DNA of 64,000 nucleotides from Amblyomma americanum (taxonomy: Eukaryota > Arthropoda > Arachnida > Ixodida > Ixodidae), in NCBI RefSeq assembly GCF_052857255.1, contig NC_135498.1, positions 88,096,639 to 88,160,638 of the forward strand. The letters run 5' to 3'. A program made the translations under genes and the position numbers. Positions 47,891 through 59,495 of this stretch are shown piece by piece (positions within the stretch are counted from its first letter, which is position 1; each line of letters begins with the position of its first letter). The notes beneath the pieces were generated by a model. It made no database searches. It had not been told where the DNA came from and was given only the letters and a program-made list of their open reading frames with translations.

Positions 47891-48255
47891 TGCAATGAAC
47901 CTCGGTGGAGCAAGCGCTCTTGTTCACGGTAGTGATGGTCTCGCAAACATCCACAGGGACACCTGATCGCCTTGTGTCACGGTCGACAATGCGTTAGCAT
48001 TAGCACCTGCTGATGCCTCTAGTGGAGGTGACGTCACTTCCCTCTAACCAATGAGAATTCTCCGGTATTGCTCATGTCTGATGACGTCACATTTGTCGAG
48101 CCAATGGGCGAACTTTATGACCGACGGTGCATATAGGGGCCGCATCAGCCTTCTAATGTTATCGCATTGATAGTTTTTTCCTCCTCCTCCTCCTCAGAAG
48201 CAACACTGAGGTGACCGAAAGGAACTTCCACTTTCGGCGCAGCGCGGACTGACCC

Positions 48256-48373
48256 CCCCTCCCCCCCCCCCCCCCCCCGTGCATTTCCGTCTCCCTCTAC
48301 TGAAGATGTCCTGCACAAAACGACTGAAATGTATGCAGCTGTTAGACCCCATCCCCCGTCCCCCCACACACAT

Positions 48374-48456
<83 letters not shown>
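48256..48456. repeat. Poly-C run and (TA)n microsatellite
   Basis: A C-rich run (48256-48279) and, after a short unique stretch, an 80-bp uninterrupted TA tract (48377-48456). Confidence 0.95.
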
Positions 48457-48459
<3 letters not shown>

Positions 48460-49259
48460 GAGTGCCTCCCAGTCTTCAGTCTTGTTTTACTACCCCGTGA
48501 ACCATCGTTAAGAGCTCCCTAAAACAGCAAACATAACAGAATAATAGCACAAATGAGCGAGAAAGTATAAATGCATAAAAAAACTGACACTACAAAACGA
48601 TACTATTTCAACTTTGGACGCAAATGTAAGCCATTTTCACCCAGTCGTGTAACTTTTTCTGAATTTACGCTGCCTAGGTCGCCTGCTTCAGCCGCCCGAT
48701 CCGTCCGTGCGTGCGAGCATTGTCTCACCACGTAGTCGTGTTTGATAGCCGTGGATCTCAAAAGGACACCGATAAGGCTGTACCAAAGGGCGGAATCGAA
48801 TATACAGAATGCAATATCGGGCGCCCTCTTCCCATGTTACGTACAAAGTAGCCCGCCCTTATAGAAGATGATACGCAAAAAGGGTGGAGCATTTCTTTAC
48901 CTGGGTTATTGCAGCCAGCGCGAGGAATACAGGCCACCCTCACTGAGAGGCAAAAGCGAGCCCCAACCCTGTGTGCGATAACTGGATCCCCCCTTGAACA
49001 CACAGGCGTCGGTCTGAGATAAAACGCCGTGACCTCCGACTATACATTCTCATCACTCAACACGCAGTCGAAGTCATACTCAAAACGGGCGACCTCAGTC
49101 ACGGATATAGGCGTGACTGACAAGAAAATTCGGGGTACTCAAGCTCCACCTTCAGGGTATGACGCCACAACGTTGCAACTTTTTTCTTAATTAGTACCTC
49201 TTGTAATTACATGCACTAACTAGCATGCATCAGGAGGCATACTAGACCACGTGATACAC
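48457..49259. other. Intergenic, nothing recognised
   Basis: About 0.8 kb between the TA tract and the truncated Ruka copy; no gene or repeat family recognised. Confidence 0.45.
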
Positions 49260-49295
<36 letters not shown>

Positions 49296-49497
49296 TGGTT
49301 TTTCGGGGAAGGAAATGGCGCAGTATCTGTCTCATATATCGGCGGACACCTGAACCGCGCCGCAAGGGAAGGGATATGGGAGGAAGTCAAAGAAGAAAGC
49401 AAGAAAGAGGTGCCGTAGTGGAGGGCTCCGGAATAATTTCGACCCCTTGGGGATCTTTAACGTGCAGTGACATCGCACAGCACAAGGGCGCCTTTCA
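49260..49497 (-). mobile_element. Ruka-like SINE, 5'-truncated
   Basis: Tail (TAA)n at 49260-49294, then the 3' body (GGAAATGGCGCAGTATCTGT, GGACACCTGAACCGCGCCGC, GAGGGCTCCGGAATAATTTC) up to GGCGCCTTTCATG. The B box and head are missing. Confidence 0.85.
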
Positions 49498-49908
49498 TGT
49501 AGGTTCCCCCATGAACGTACTTCACTGCCCGATGCGTAATGTGTCTCACTCGCAACCCAAGGGTCATTGGTAGGATTCGCAACTAATTGCTCAGATTTCC
49601 TTTTCAGTGGCATTAATTTACATCCTCACATGTCATAATGACATCACACTCATGCTACGACCTTACAGTGACCATTTAACTCGAGTTTTAATCATGTTCA
49701 TTCCACAGCTCAACATATGACGTCACAACCCTCTCGACCAATCCTTAATTAGCGTGACAACGCGCGCGGCTTTTCCTCCAAACGTCAGCTCTAACGCTCT
49801 CGCGTTAAAACACTCTAGAGATAGCCGACGTGGCCCCTGGAAAGGAACTTGAGCGTCCGGAAACCGAGCCCACCCTCGACACTGAAAACGCACTTGTGAG
49901 CAAATTCG

Positions 49909-50178
49909 AGGAGTTCCCGGGTTCGAACCCGACCGCGGCGGCTGCGTTTTTATGGAGGAAAAACGCTAAGGCGCCCGTGTGCTGTGCGATGTCAGTGCAC
50001 GTTAAAGATCCCCAGGTGGTCGAAATTATCCCGGAGCCCTCACCTACGGCACCTCTTTCTTCCTTTCTTCTTTCTCTCCCTCCTTTCCCCTTCCCTTATG
50101 GCGCGGTTCAGGTGTCCAGATATATGAGACAGATACTGCGCCATTTCCTTTCGCCAAAAACCAATTATTATTATATTA
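49909..50178 (+). mobile_element. Ruka-like SINE, head truncated at B box
   Basis: Starts GGAGTTCCCGGGTTCGAACC-like (A-box head absent) and continues through the full body to CCAATTATTATTATA. It lies head-to-head with the truncated copy at 49260-49497, about 410 bp apart. Confidence 0.85.
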
Positions 50179-50811
50179 AATTCGAGGCCCTGCAATTATG
50201 ACGAGAGAGCTGATTTGTTCGGCGGTGTTAACGCATGTGATTCCGGGAGAGTTTCGCACTAAATGCGCAGGCACAAAGGGGGGCGACAGAAAAGAAGTGA
50301 ACGTTATCGACGCCCCCTTGTACGAAAGACAGTTTGCTATCCAAATGGCACTGACTTGTGTCCGAGTTTTGTCGTCTCCAGACACTAAAGACGCTTGCTG
50401 CCAAAGATGACAGCAGCAGAGAGCTCCGAGGAACCTCGATTACGTTGTCGCACAGGCGTACAGGTGCGGTGAAAAGTAAACGGAGCACGATATCGCTTTC
50501 TAACACTTTTCACGCGTTGCCGAGTTGAAACTGGCAGCTGTGGCATGTGCAGGCTGGTAGTAGACGCTACAGTGCGTTTTTTTCATAATGTTGCTTCGTG
50601 TCCGATGTGCAAGGCGTGATATCAATCAGAACGGAATAGCGTGATCCGTTTACTTATGTCCGCGCCTGTACGCGCAGGCTGCAGCTGTATGCTGCAATCT
50701 GACTTGCCTTCATCTGTAGCAACAACGCGAGCACCAGTTAATTCTGGGCCGCGCGCCAGCGGCGCAAAAAATATTCAAGATAATACTTCTTTTCGGACAA
50801 AAATACCGACA

Positions 50812-50910
50812 AAAATTTGTATGTACAGTATGGCCCAAATTTTTTTTGTCGGTGCAGGGGCTGCTCTGCCTTCAGTAGTTATTTGAAAATTTGTATGTAC
50901 GGTATGGCCC
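50812..50910 (+). repeat. Direct repeat pair, 26 bp
   Basis: AAAATTTGTATGTACAGTAT (then GGCCCA) at about 50812 recurs with one change (A to G) at about 50885. Confidence 0.85.
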
Positions 50911-51487
50911 ACGCTCCATGTTGTAGCCAGCACAGTGCTGTGTGCATGTGTTTTAATTCCTCATAAATGAACTAATCAAGCGCACAGCCTGGACACATTT
51001 CTTATTGTGTAAATAGTTTGTGTATATTACCTCTCCCCCTATCCTCTCTTCCTGTCCCCTCATCCCTTTCATTTCATTTCGCCATTCTGCCTGCTGTCCT
51101 TTATTTCCGCTGCCCCAGCTCAGGTGCTTCAGTATCGATGGCAGATGCCGGGGCTGGCAAACATCTTTGCCTTCCTTTTTATTATTATTTTAATAAGATC
51201 ACCTATTACTACAGTACTGTCTACTGTTAAAGGGAACACGGGATCGCGTGTCGTTGGCTTTCCGCGAGGCACTGCTGCGGGAAGCCGGAAAGAATGCCGC
51301 GCTGATTATGGGTCGGAGTTTTTTTTTTTTTCGGAATTCTATCCCGTTGCATGGATCTCATTTTTCACACCCAAAACGCATCAATTTGCGTTTTGAAGCG
51401 TTTTCGCTGCTGATTTGGCTTTTTTCATTCTGTGGTCGCGTTTCGTGCGAAGTAAGCAACATTTTCTCCGGACTAGATTATCCACGT

Positions 51488-51562
51488 GTGAGTGACTTGG
51501 TCCATATGCCACTCAACGTGTATACTGTACACGTTGAGTGGCATATGAACCAAGGCACTCAC
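51488..51562. repeat. 35-bp near-perfect inverted repeat
   Basis: GTGAGTGACTTGGTCCATAT + GCCACTCAACGTGTA and its reverse complement flank a 5-base turn (TACTG), with two mismatches per arm. Confidence 0.9.
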
Positions 51563-51629
51563 ATCCACTTCAAGGCACTGCCCTCCAGCGCAATCGAGTC
51601 GCCTCACAATCTCTTGCGCAGCATTTTTT

Positions 51630-52115
51630 TCGTGCGTGCGAGGCTTCTTTGCCGCGTACACTGTGAAAACAGTCATTCAACATCACAGCGGCCATTTTAA
51701 AAGCACAAGAGCCCTATCAGGACCTCGACGCTTGATACAACGCTGTCGATTAAATGCCTGGTCAAAAACCATGTTTTGGCCTCTAGCTTCTAAAATGTAC
51801 TTTTCGAACTCATCCTCAAGTTTAGCCATGTTATTAATAACAAGCGTTAAAAGACGTTTAAGATGACCAGTTGGATGAAAACACTCCTCTGAAATAAACG
51901 CTGGACATCCGACTAATTGCGCGCGGTGTATTCAGCTTTGCGCAGAAAAACGCATGTTCTCTAGATTCCCTCCTCCCTCAAACACCTGTCTCAGGGTGTT
52001 GTCTAGAAGGGGCATTTTCGGGTAGAAACGGGATTTAACCCGATTATGAAGTTCGCGGATCAAGAATCGGTTAAAATCTGGCTTTACCCCAAAGCGAAGG
52101 GCCTTATAAGCATCT
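51630..52115 (-). other. Coding-like remnant, not identified
   Basis: Two minus-strand stretches look protein-like: one at about 51990-52115 (KPDFNRFLIRELHNRVKSRF, then YPKMPLLDNTLRQVFE), another at about 51700-51860 (LTLVINNMAKLEDEFEKYIL, EARGQNMVFDQAFNRQ). They could be parts of one degraded transposable-element ORF; I recognise no domain. Confidence 0.3.
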
Positions 52116-52334
52116 CACATTGACATCTCGGTATTGCTAAAGGGTGCCTTGTGCACAGAGTATCCGGAGCGGTGCCGATACTTCCCTGGCAAAATGCCGT
52201 GGGAGTCCCCGGCTTGGAAAGGCGAGTGAAAATGCCGTGAGATGTCGCTGGTGTCATTGGCTCAACACCGATTACGTATACTTCCTTCACTGTAACGTGT
52301 GTGGCACAGTTGCTGCCGTCAGAACTGCAATACT

Positions 52335-52505
52335 GGTATGGTATGTGGGGTTTAACACGTCAAACCGACAAATGGCCTATTAGGCGGCACCGGATAAATT
52401 TCGACAACCTGGAGTTTTTTTCATGTGCTCCGACATCGCAAAGTACGCGAGCGCCTTTCATTTCGCCTCCATCGAAACGCGGCCGCCGCGGCCGGAATTG
52501 AGCCT
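52335..52505 (-). repeat. tRNA-derived SINE, family 2, copy f (diverged)
   Basis: On minus: CAATTCCGGCCGCGGCGGCC, GCGTTTCGATGGAGGCGAAA, AGGTTGTCGAAATTTATCCG and end GTTAAACCCCAC. The A-box head has decayed. Confidence 0.65.
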
Positions 52506-52756
52506 GCGTCCTTACATTCCCCGAACAGAGGTATATCTAATGAGAAGCCGCAGCGTGTTTGGAGATCATATATTTTGTTAAGTAACTGAACAGTGCCACA
52601 CTTTTCATTTCAAGCAACAAAAAAAACATCTCCGTAGCGGAAATTGTGGCCAGCATGCAAGTTATAAAGACGTTACAGAGACGTTGCGGATTCTGCGCCG
52701 TATAGGTATAGCGAATTCGCGTGCACTGGGCACGTCTAGTAATTCCCCTTATAAAA

Positions 52757-52995
52757 ATGGTCTATAGACAGTCTATAGACTTCTTATAAACTATTGCCTT
52801 CCTATAGATATTGCTTTGTCTACTCATGGTCTATAGACAAAAGCCTAATAAAAGAGTATGGTCATAAATCTATAGATTGTCTATAGACTGTCTATAGGAT
52901 TTGTATTGCCTATAAAGTGTACTCTAGGACTTGTCTATAGAGAGTCTATAGACTTTATTGGCAGAAGTCTATGGACAGTCTATAGACTGTCTAAG
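52757..52995. repeat. Cluster of GTCTATAGAC palindromes
   Basis: The 10-bp palindrome GTCTATAGAC or one-base variants occurs about ten times in 240 bp, often as direct pairs (GTCTATAGACAGTCTATAGA). Both ends carry a pair, so the block is also roughly inverted-repeat in layout. Confidence 0.85.
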
Positions 52996-55900
52996 TTTTT
53001 GTAAGCGCCGTTTCGAAGGCTTGAGGTAGAGTGGTCGTAACATTTTATTTTTACTGAGGGCCACACGGTGCTGTGTGTTAGAAAGCAAGAATTCCGAAGG
53101 GAACTCACGCTACCAGCCTCAACAAAATTTTCCGAAAAAGTACGTCCTGAGTGGGCGGCGACAAAAACATTTGTACAAGAGCACGGTGGTGCGAGCCACA
53201 GTATGCGCATCCAAGGCGTGTTCTTTACGCCATACCGACCACGACAACACTTCGCAACCGGCCCAACTCTTGCAAAAAAGTGAGTTTGCTGAGCGTACCC
53301 CCGCTGCGCATCAAAAGGTTCTGCAGCTGTCAGTTACAGCTTAGGGTCGGCTTCCCGACGTCCCCGTGAAAAGGATCGAGTGCGCGTCGTATTTGTCCTC
53401 GCGCCGCGGGCATCATTTTTACGCCTTCGGACGGTTCTCGAAGGCTGCATAAAAGCGCCGTCGCACGGCGTCGTACACACTGCCTATTTTGACGCCTTGC
53501 TCTTGAAGCATGGTTTGGTGCAAAGAAAGCACGTGCTTGGAGCGGGCCAGCTCGTGTGCTGGGACGCCTACGGTCACTTTCCGTCCACAGACGCCGCTAT
53601 CTTGTCGGTTAACGACGCAAACTGAGGTCGCCAAGCTCGGTTCGCAATAACCACGGTTAAAGGTGTAAGCGCGGTTTGATCCGCTGTGTGGACAGCAGTA
53701 GCCACAGTTAGCGAAAATCGCGGTTACCTTAACCGCGGTTAAGTGCGCCCGTGTGACAAGGGTATAATAGGTATAGCGACGCCTCCGACAGAGGTTAGTG
53801 AGGTGCAAAAGACGGACGGTATAGAAGCAGCCAGAACGGCATCGTAACGGCCGGTTCATTGACACTAGTCTCTAATTAGGCGCATTTGTGACGCAGCTAT
53901 CGTGAACCTTTCACCTTATGCACTTGTTACACGGGCAGCCCCATGTGATACTACAAAGAATGTCGGCAATGGGACTGACCAGCCACGCGTTCGACTGCGC
54001 GCAGTCAAGACGCGACAATCGTTCAAAGCGGCAGAACCCAAATATCTTGTGAACTTCAACCACGAAGAAATATAGGAACGATCTCTCAAGTCTGGGGTTC
54101 GAAAGTAGACATTTTGAAGACACATATACAGGCAAAGTTCGAGGTCACTGTATTACGGGCGCGAGCAGCAAACGCCAGCATTGTAACAGGAGCCCGCCTG
54201 CACAGTGGGTGCATGTGATGATTTGTGCAGTGCGAAAAAAAAATGTAGCAGAACATAGATATAAGAACGCAAAACATGCACAAAAATACTGCAGCGTCCG
54301 GAAGCTGCCGCCATTAGCCAATCCGATTTTGCGCTGGGGGATAAACAACGATGGTGAGCAGAACCCGTGCCATGCGGGATGGCGAACGTCTACTCACGTA
54401 GGGTTTCCTCGCAGGTTGCATGTATCTGGAAGCTCAGTGCGTGACAGGCCTGATGGCGAGAGGGAGCCCTGCGGGGTAGCCAGCATCGCGCTCCGTTACC
54501 GTTTGCGGACATATATGCGGGGTCGTTTTTCGGGGCACAGCTTTGACTGCGCTGCTCTAAAAGGCCCATGGCTCTTTAGAGGACGTTGTCCTCCTGAGTG
54601 GAACAGTTGGGACAAGGGAACCAATATAGAACCCTGTCTGGTATACTCAACATCCGAACAGATGTAGGGAACGAATTTGTGGTGATATATAGGCGAGGGG
54701 TGGAAAATTTAGAGAGGGCAGCAGGGCTGAACCGTAATGATGCGCTAGCGGTAGGGGCCAATGTAGGCACTTGACTATAACTTGCGCCTACAATTAGGCA
54801 CATGTACGAGCCACGTGATTAGGCACACAAACGAGTCACGTGAGCAGCGCCGTTTTGAGCACGGCATCAGAGATCGCCGCTGCAAATGTCGCGGATGACA
54901 CACGTCCATTTGTGGTCAGACATTGCTTTCTAGCAAGCTTACAATGATTAGACACGTATACGCATATAGCAGAGTGCCCGCAGTAGTGACCAAGGTTTTA
55001 GGAAGCATACGAGCGCCGTTTGGTCTTGTCTGCAAAAGGTCACGCCTAATGGCTAGGTGGGCGATTGGTCAGGTAACGAACGAACTATCATTTATTCAAG
55101 TATATCACGGGTTCCGACTGGAGTATTTTGTGAGGGGGGTTGCATAACTGGGGTGCGAAACAGAAGCAAAATGATGATGGTTATTTTAACACCGTTATAC
55201 AATAGTAATCAACCAACCAGAGAATAGAACTAAATTCAAAAACACTTCGGAACAAAATGCTGCTTATTTTTCCCTTGAAAGTAATACGATCTGAGATGTG
55301 AACAATGTTGTGATGTGAACTGTCACTCATGTCTGGCATGCGCCAGCTGAGCGAGCGAGTAGCTGAACAACGTGCAGTTTAGAGATATGTGCCATGAATC
55401 GTGCAGTCATGCCGACTGCACGGAAAGGTGATGGAGAGCTCCAAAGTCGCGTGAGCGAGCTACAATTCACTAGTGACAACACAGCGCTCACTTACCACCG
55501 CGTTCACTCGCGGACTAAGAGCTGGTTCGAGTTATAGCCAACAGAGGGGGTGGCCGGCGATGAGACTGAGCTCTATATTCGAGAGGTTTTGCTCTCATCG
55601 CAAATTTATTGCATGGCCACTTACGAGGGTATGGCCGATATCCAGGTTGTTTTAATAGTTGCGCGTAAGAGTGGATGCAGTTATTACACTTGTACCTTAA
55701 TTACAGCTGAAAATTCTCCCATAGTTACACTTCCTCATCGCTGCATATGCTGGGGGAGGGGGGACGGTTGCAGGTGCGTCATCGACGAAGCAACTCCAAG
55801 CAGGAAAATACAGAAACATCTGAAGCATTCCTGCCGTTTTTCTTTCTTTTTTCTATGCCCACACTAATATATGTCACCAGCACTAATTCTCCACAGACCA

Positions 55901-56089
55901 TGCAGTAAACGATGTAGCCCGGACATGCTAACCTTATGAGTGAGGTGCGGCTAGTGCACCAAGGCCCCCGTGTCCATAGATCGGTTTGAGGTTTGACGTG
56001 CTACCTGGTTGTTAGGAAAAGTAGAAATTACGCTACCCTGCTTACGGTATAACCAGGCCATAAACACTAGCTGGCAAGAAAAGATGCTC
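52996..56089. other. Intergenic, no supported gene
   Basis: Open frames at 53068-53865 on both strands have mixed composition and no recognised domain. A palindrome CTTAACCGCGGTTAAG lies near 53728. CACGTGA words lie at 54813-54845. The rest is featureless. Confidence 0.45.
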
Positions 56090-56170
56090 GGAGGTTCTGG
56101 CCCAAGTGGTACGTGGCAGAGTGGTAGGGTGGCCACCACTCTGCCACGTACCACTTGGGCCAGAACCTCC
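56090..56170. repeat. Perfect 36-bp inverted repeat, 9-bp spacer
   Basis: GGAGGTTCTGGCCCAAGTGG..GAGTGGT (56090-56125) is exactly repeated in reverse complement at 56135-56170. No base differs, which is rare for old sequence. Confidence 0.95.
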
Positions 56171-56489
56171 ATCAAACATCGCATAAGCAACACCGAGCAA
56201 CGAGGGAGTGGCCGTGAGATCAACGACCCTACGTCTAGGTGACACGCAGGTGCGGCTGTTTCGCATCCAATACTGGGGCCATCCCAAGCATTGCCTCTGG
56301 CGCGCTCGAAGTCGAGGCACCGGCGGAGGCATCTCTGGCAGCAAGAACTTTCAAGCGCCGACGTGTACGTCTAATCGCGGCGCTGGTGTTCCGCCATCGC
56401 GGCGGCAGAGGGGGCGGATCATCGGCTCACCTTGCCCAGTCGTGGCCGGGCTCGTCGTCGACGGTTGCGCGGCGCCTCCTCCCAGCGAG

Positions 56490-56760
56490 CCGCTCAGAGG
56501 ACGGCCATGGCGGCGGCGGTACACGCAACGTGCTCGTCGCTGACGCCTCTCTCTTCTTCAGGGTGCGGATGGGGTATCCCGCTGGAGCCCGAGCTCATGC
56601 GGTTCGAAGGCTGCCCAGTCCGATCCTGCTGCGCCGCCTCAGGGAGCTCGCGCGCTCGAGCCGCACCTCTTCCTCTTCTTCTTCTTCCTTCTCTTCCTTC
56701 TTGGAGTACCCGCAATGCTGCCGCTGGGGGGCGTCGCGAAGGCACGTAACAGAAAGCTCA
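56490..56760 (-). other. Coding-like GC-rich segment, uncertain
   Basis: On the minus strand an acceptor-like CGACGCCCCCCAG (about 56730) precedes an open frame HCGYSKKEEKEEEEEEEVRL then ERASSLRRRSRIGLGSLRTA and a stop. It could be a terminal exon of an unknown gene, but low-complexity Glu/Lys codons arise from the CTT/CTC repeat on plus. No upstream partner found. Confidence 0.2.
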
Positions 56761-56989
56761 GTATGGCCGTGGAGGAAATGCTGTCCATCTTAGCATCGAA
56801 AGTTCGGCAGGAGCTAACCAGAAGGGCAAGAGCAAGTTCCTGCGGACTCCCAGAATAGGGGGAGCGACCAGCAATATTATGTCCAGTTAAAAAATGTTTT
56901 CGTTACCAAATCCATCATCATCAGTATGGCTGCGAAGTCAGAGGACAACAAAGTGCCTTCTTAACCATCGCCAGTGCGGTTATTGAAAC

Positions 56990-57285
56990 CGGGAGATTTT
57001 TGTGTTAAATTCTCGATGCATTTACTTTCCTCTTTACAATTATTTCCTTTCTGATTAATTCTTTATAATTTAGCTATTCAACCCACACCGCCTTGCTTCC
57101 TCGATTTTCGTTCCGATTTCCTCAAGATCTCTCAAAATTCGTGATTTTCTTTTTCTCTCAGATTCCTCTATATTTATGAGCCGCTTGAGATAAACCTGGA
57201 TGAGTTTTTTTCCTCTTTGGATCTGCAGCAAATCCTAACCTATCCTCCACCGTGGGTATGTGCCATCGTATTTGAAGCAACAACA
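56990..57285 (+). mobile_element. LINE 3'-UTR end with (CAA)n tail
   Basis: T-rich 3' region ending ACCGTGGGTATGTGCCATCG then AGCAACAACAACAG. The terminal word GTGGGTATGTGCCAT is shared with the LINE fragment ending at 59492, marking the same family. Confidence 0.55.
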
Positions 57286-57496
57286 ACAGTGCTGTTACTA
57301 TAGCTGTCGATGATGATGGCTTCAGGAATTCTGACTTATCAAGTTGTTGTTCTTGGCCGTCGGACGGTCAACGAGTCAAAACATGTCGGGCCCTCACAAT
57401 TAGGAAGACGCGTCTATTCTATACCAACGGCTGGCAGGCACAACACTACTGAGTCATGGTCGATTTTCTAAAACAGAGCTTTCCTTTTTTTTTCCC

Positions 57497-57923
57497 CCGC
57501 CGCGGTGGCTCAGTGGTTAGGGCGCTCGACTACTGATCCGGAGTTCCCGGGTTCGAACCCGACCGCGGCGGCTGCGTTTTTATGGAGGAAAAACGCTAAG
57601 GCGCCCGTGTGCTGTGCGATGTCAGTGCACGTTAAAGATCCCCAGGTGGTCGAAATTATTCCGGAGCCCTCCACTACGGCACCTCTTCTTCCTTTATTCT
57701 TTCATTCCCTCTTTTATCCCTTCCCTTACGGCGTGGTTCAGGTGTCCAACGATATATGAGACAGATACTGCGCCATTTCCTTTCCCCCAAAACCAATTAT
57801 TATTATTATTATTTCACTCCCTCCTTTATCCCTTCCCTTACGGCGCGGTTCAGGTGTCCAAAGATATATGAGACAGATACTGCGCCATTTCCTTTCCCCA
57901 AAAAGCAATTATTATTATTATTA
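57497..57923 (+). mobile_element. Ruka-like SINE with duplicated 3' domain
   Basis: Full head (CCGCCGCGGTGGCTCAGTGG), B box GGGTTCGAACCC and body to CCAATTATTATTATTATTAT at 57811. Then a second 3' segment (57812-57923) from TCACTCCCTCCTTTATCCCT to AGCAATTATTATTATTATTA. One target duplication TTCCTTTTTT (57481-57490 and 57924-57933) brackets both, so they were inserted as one unit. Confidence 0.85.
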
Positions 57924-58047
57924 TTCCTTTTTTCTTCAAACATTTAAAGTTCTCTCTTAAAAAAACAGAACACCATACTAACTTCCAGCAAAGAAAAAAA
58001 AGATTTTTCTATTATCTCCTATAGTTATAAAAAAATTGTAAATTGTC

Positions 58048-58344
58048 TGTTCGGGAAAGGAAGTGGCGCAGTATCTGTCTCACATCTCGGTGGACACCTG
58101 AACCGCGCCGAAAAGCGAGGGATAAAGGAGGGACTGAGAGGAGAAAGGAAGAAAGGGGTGCCGTAGTGGTGGTCTCCGGAATAATTTCGACCACCTGGGG
58201 ATCTTTAACGTGCACTGACATCGCACAGCACACGGGCGCCTTTGCGTTTCGCCTCCATCGAAACGCGGCTGCCGCGGTCGGGTTCGAACCCGGGTACCCC
58301 GGATCGGTAGCCGAGCGCCCTAACCACTGAGATACCGCGGCGGG
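58048..58344 (-). mobile_element. Ruka-like SINE, full length, diverged
   Basis: Head CCGCCGCGGTATCTCAGTGG on minus, B box GGGTTCGAACCCGACCGCGG, end CCACTTCCTTTCCCG. It differs from the other copies at the CATCGAAACGC block, where it resembles family 2 (TTTCGATGGAGGCGAAACGC), so it may be an older or chimeric subfamily. It has no AT-rich tail. Confidence 0.85.
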
Positions 58345-59029
58345 TCACATATTGTCACGAAACCCCGTGGAAGCTGCTAAACCTTAATTGTTTGAAATCG
58401 AAATTATGCTATATTATCGTCACGTATTCTTAATGAGCATTACGTCATCAACACCCGATTCACGTCCATCATTCTTGGACAAAATTTGAATACTGGACTA
58501 TTGTGAGGTACCGTTGTGGAAATGTTGAAGGAAATGGCGCATTCTTCCGATTCATAGCAAAATCTTTTTTTTTCTTTTTCCGTCGCTCGCATCGAGCAGT
58601 TAAGACTGCCATATATAGGAAACAAATGGGGAACGTTTTCGACTATAGTGAAAAAGCGTTAATTGCAAAAGACTTTAAGGCTGCCGACGGGAAATCTGCG
58701 GATATATAAATGTTATAGTGAAATGTTACGATATATAGTGTAAATGAAAAAAATGTTCATAGACTGTTCCCGTTTGAAAGATGTTTTTGTCCAGAATTGT
58801 TGGGTACTTGAGCGATACCTCACAGTGCATGTATGAGTCATTCTCCTTTTGAGGCAACCGCAACAACTCAAGCTGTCGCCTTTCCGGCTTCTGCATTATC
58901 TCATTCCTCGGCTAAAGAACGCTATGTTTAAAAGCAAAAGTAGAAAGCACGCTTTGGACTCCCGCCTATGCACTCCGCCTCAGAAACGTGGTTCCTTGTG
59001 CTACCAGTGGAAAAATTCAAACAGCATGC

Positions 59030-59495
59030 GAAAGAAAACGACGTTTACATGCCAGAATAAGTTGAAACAATAGATCATTTTCTCCTCTCTTGCCGGCGGT
59101 TCGCAGTTCAGAGAAAACAGTATTTGGAGGTCCCTCTTTCGAGGTTAGGACTCCCACTGTCTCTTCCAGTTATTCTTTCGTTCGGTGCGAGCGCAAAGGG
59201 ATTCCCGTTAAGCAGTGTTTGCGGCTATACCTTCATGATTACATAAGCGCGACTGATCGATTACCTTCTTAGCTGTATACAAAATTTTGTCGCATGTCCA
59301 AAAATGCTCGATTCTATTCCTGGTAATTCATATTTCTTTAATTCATTTCACTGTTCCAATTCTTATATTGATTTAGTCTTCTCACGCCTATTTTTCCCCG
59401 CGCAAATACCTCATTGGGATTATCTACTGAACCTTGGCCAAACCCCCTGCGTGGGTATGTGCCATGCTTACTAAGGAGAAGAAGAAGAAGAAGAA
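59030..59495 (+). mobile_element. LINE C-terminal and 3'-UTR fragment
   Basis: Frame from about 59063 reads ETIDHFLLSCRRFAVQRKQY then LEVPLSRLGLPLSLPVILSF. The 'ETi.HfLl.C..f...R' motif is the last part of the C-terminal zinc knuckle in many LINE polyproteins. The 3' end is GCGTGGGTATGTGCCATGCT followed by (GAA)n. Clade not assigned. Confidence 0.65.

Noticed and set aside
53419..53865. 148-codon minus-strand ORF
   Set aside because: The first half is repeat-like (TTAACCGCGGTTAA region). The second half has mixed composition but no recognisable domain.
56239..56793. 184-codon plus-strand ORF
   Set aside because: Ser/Arg/Ala low-complexity translation of GC-rich repeats, no start context and no domain.
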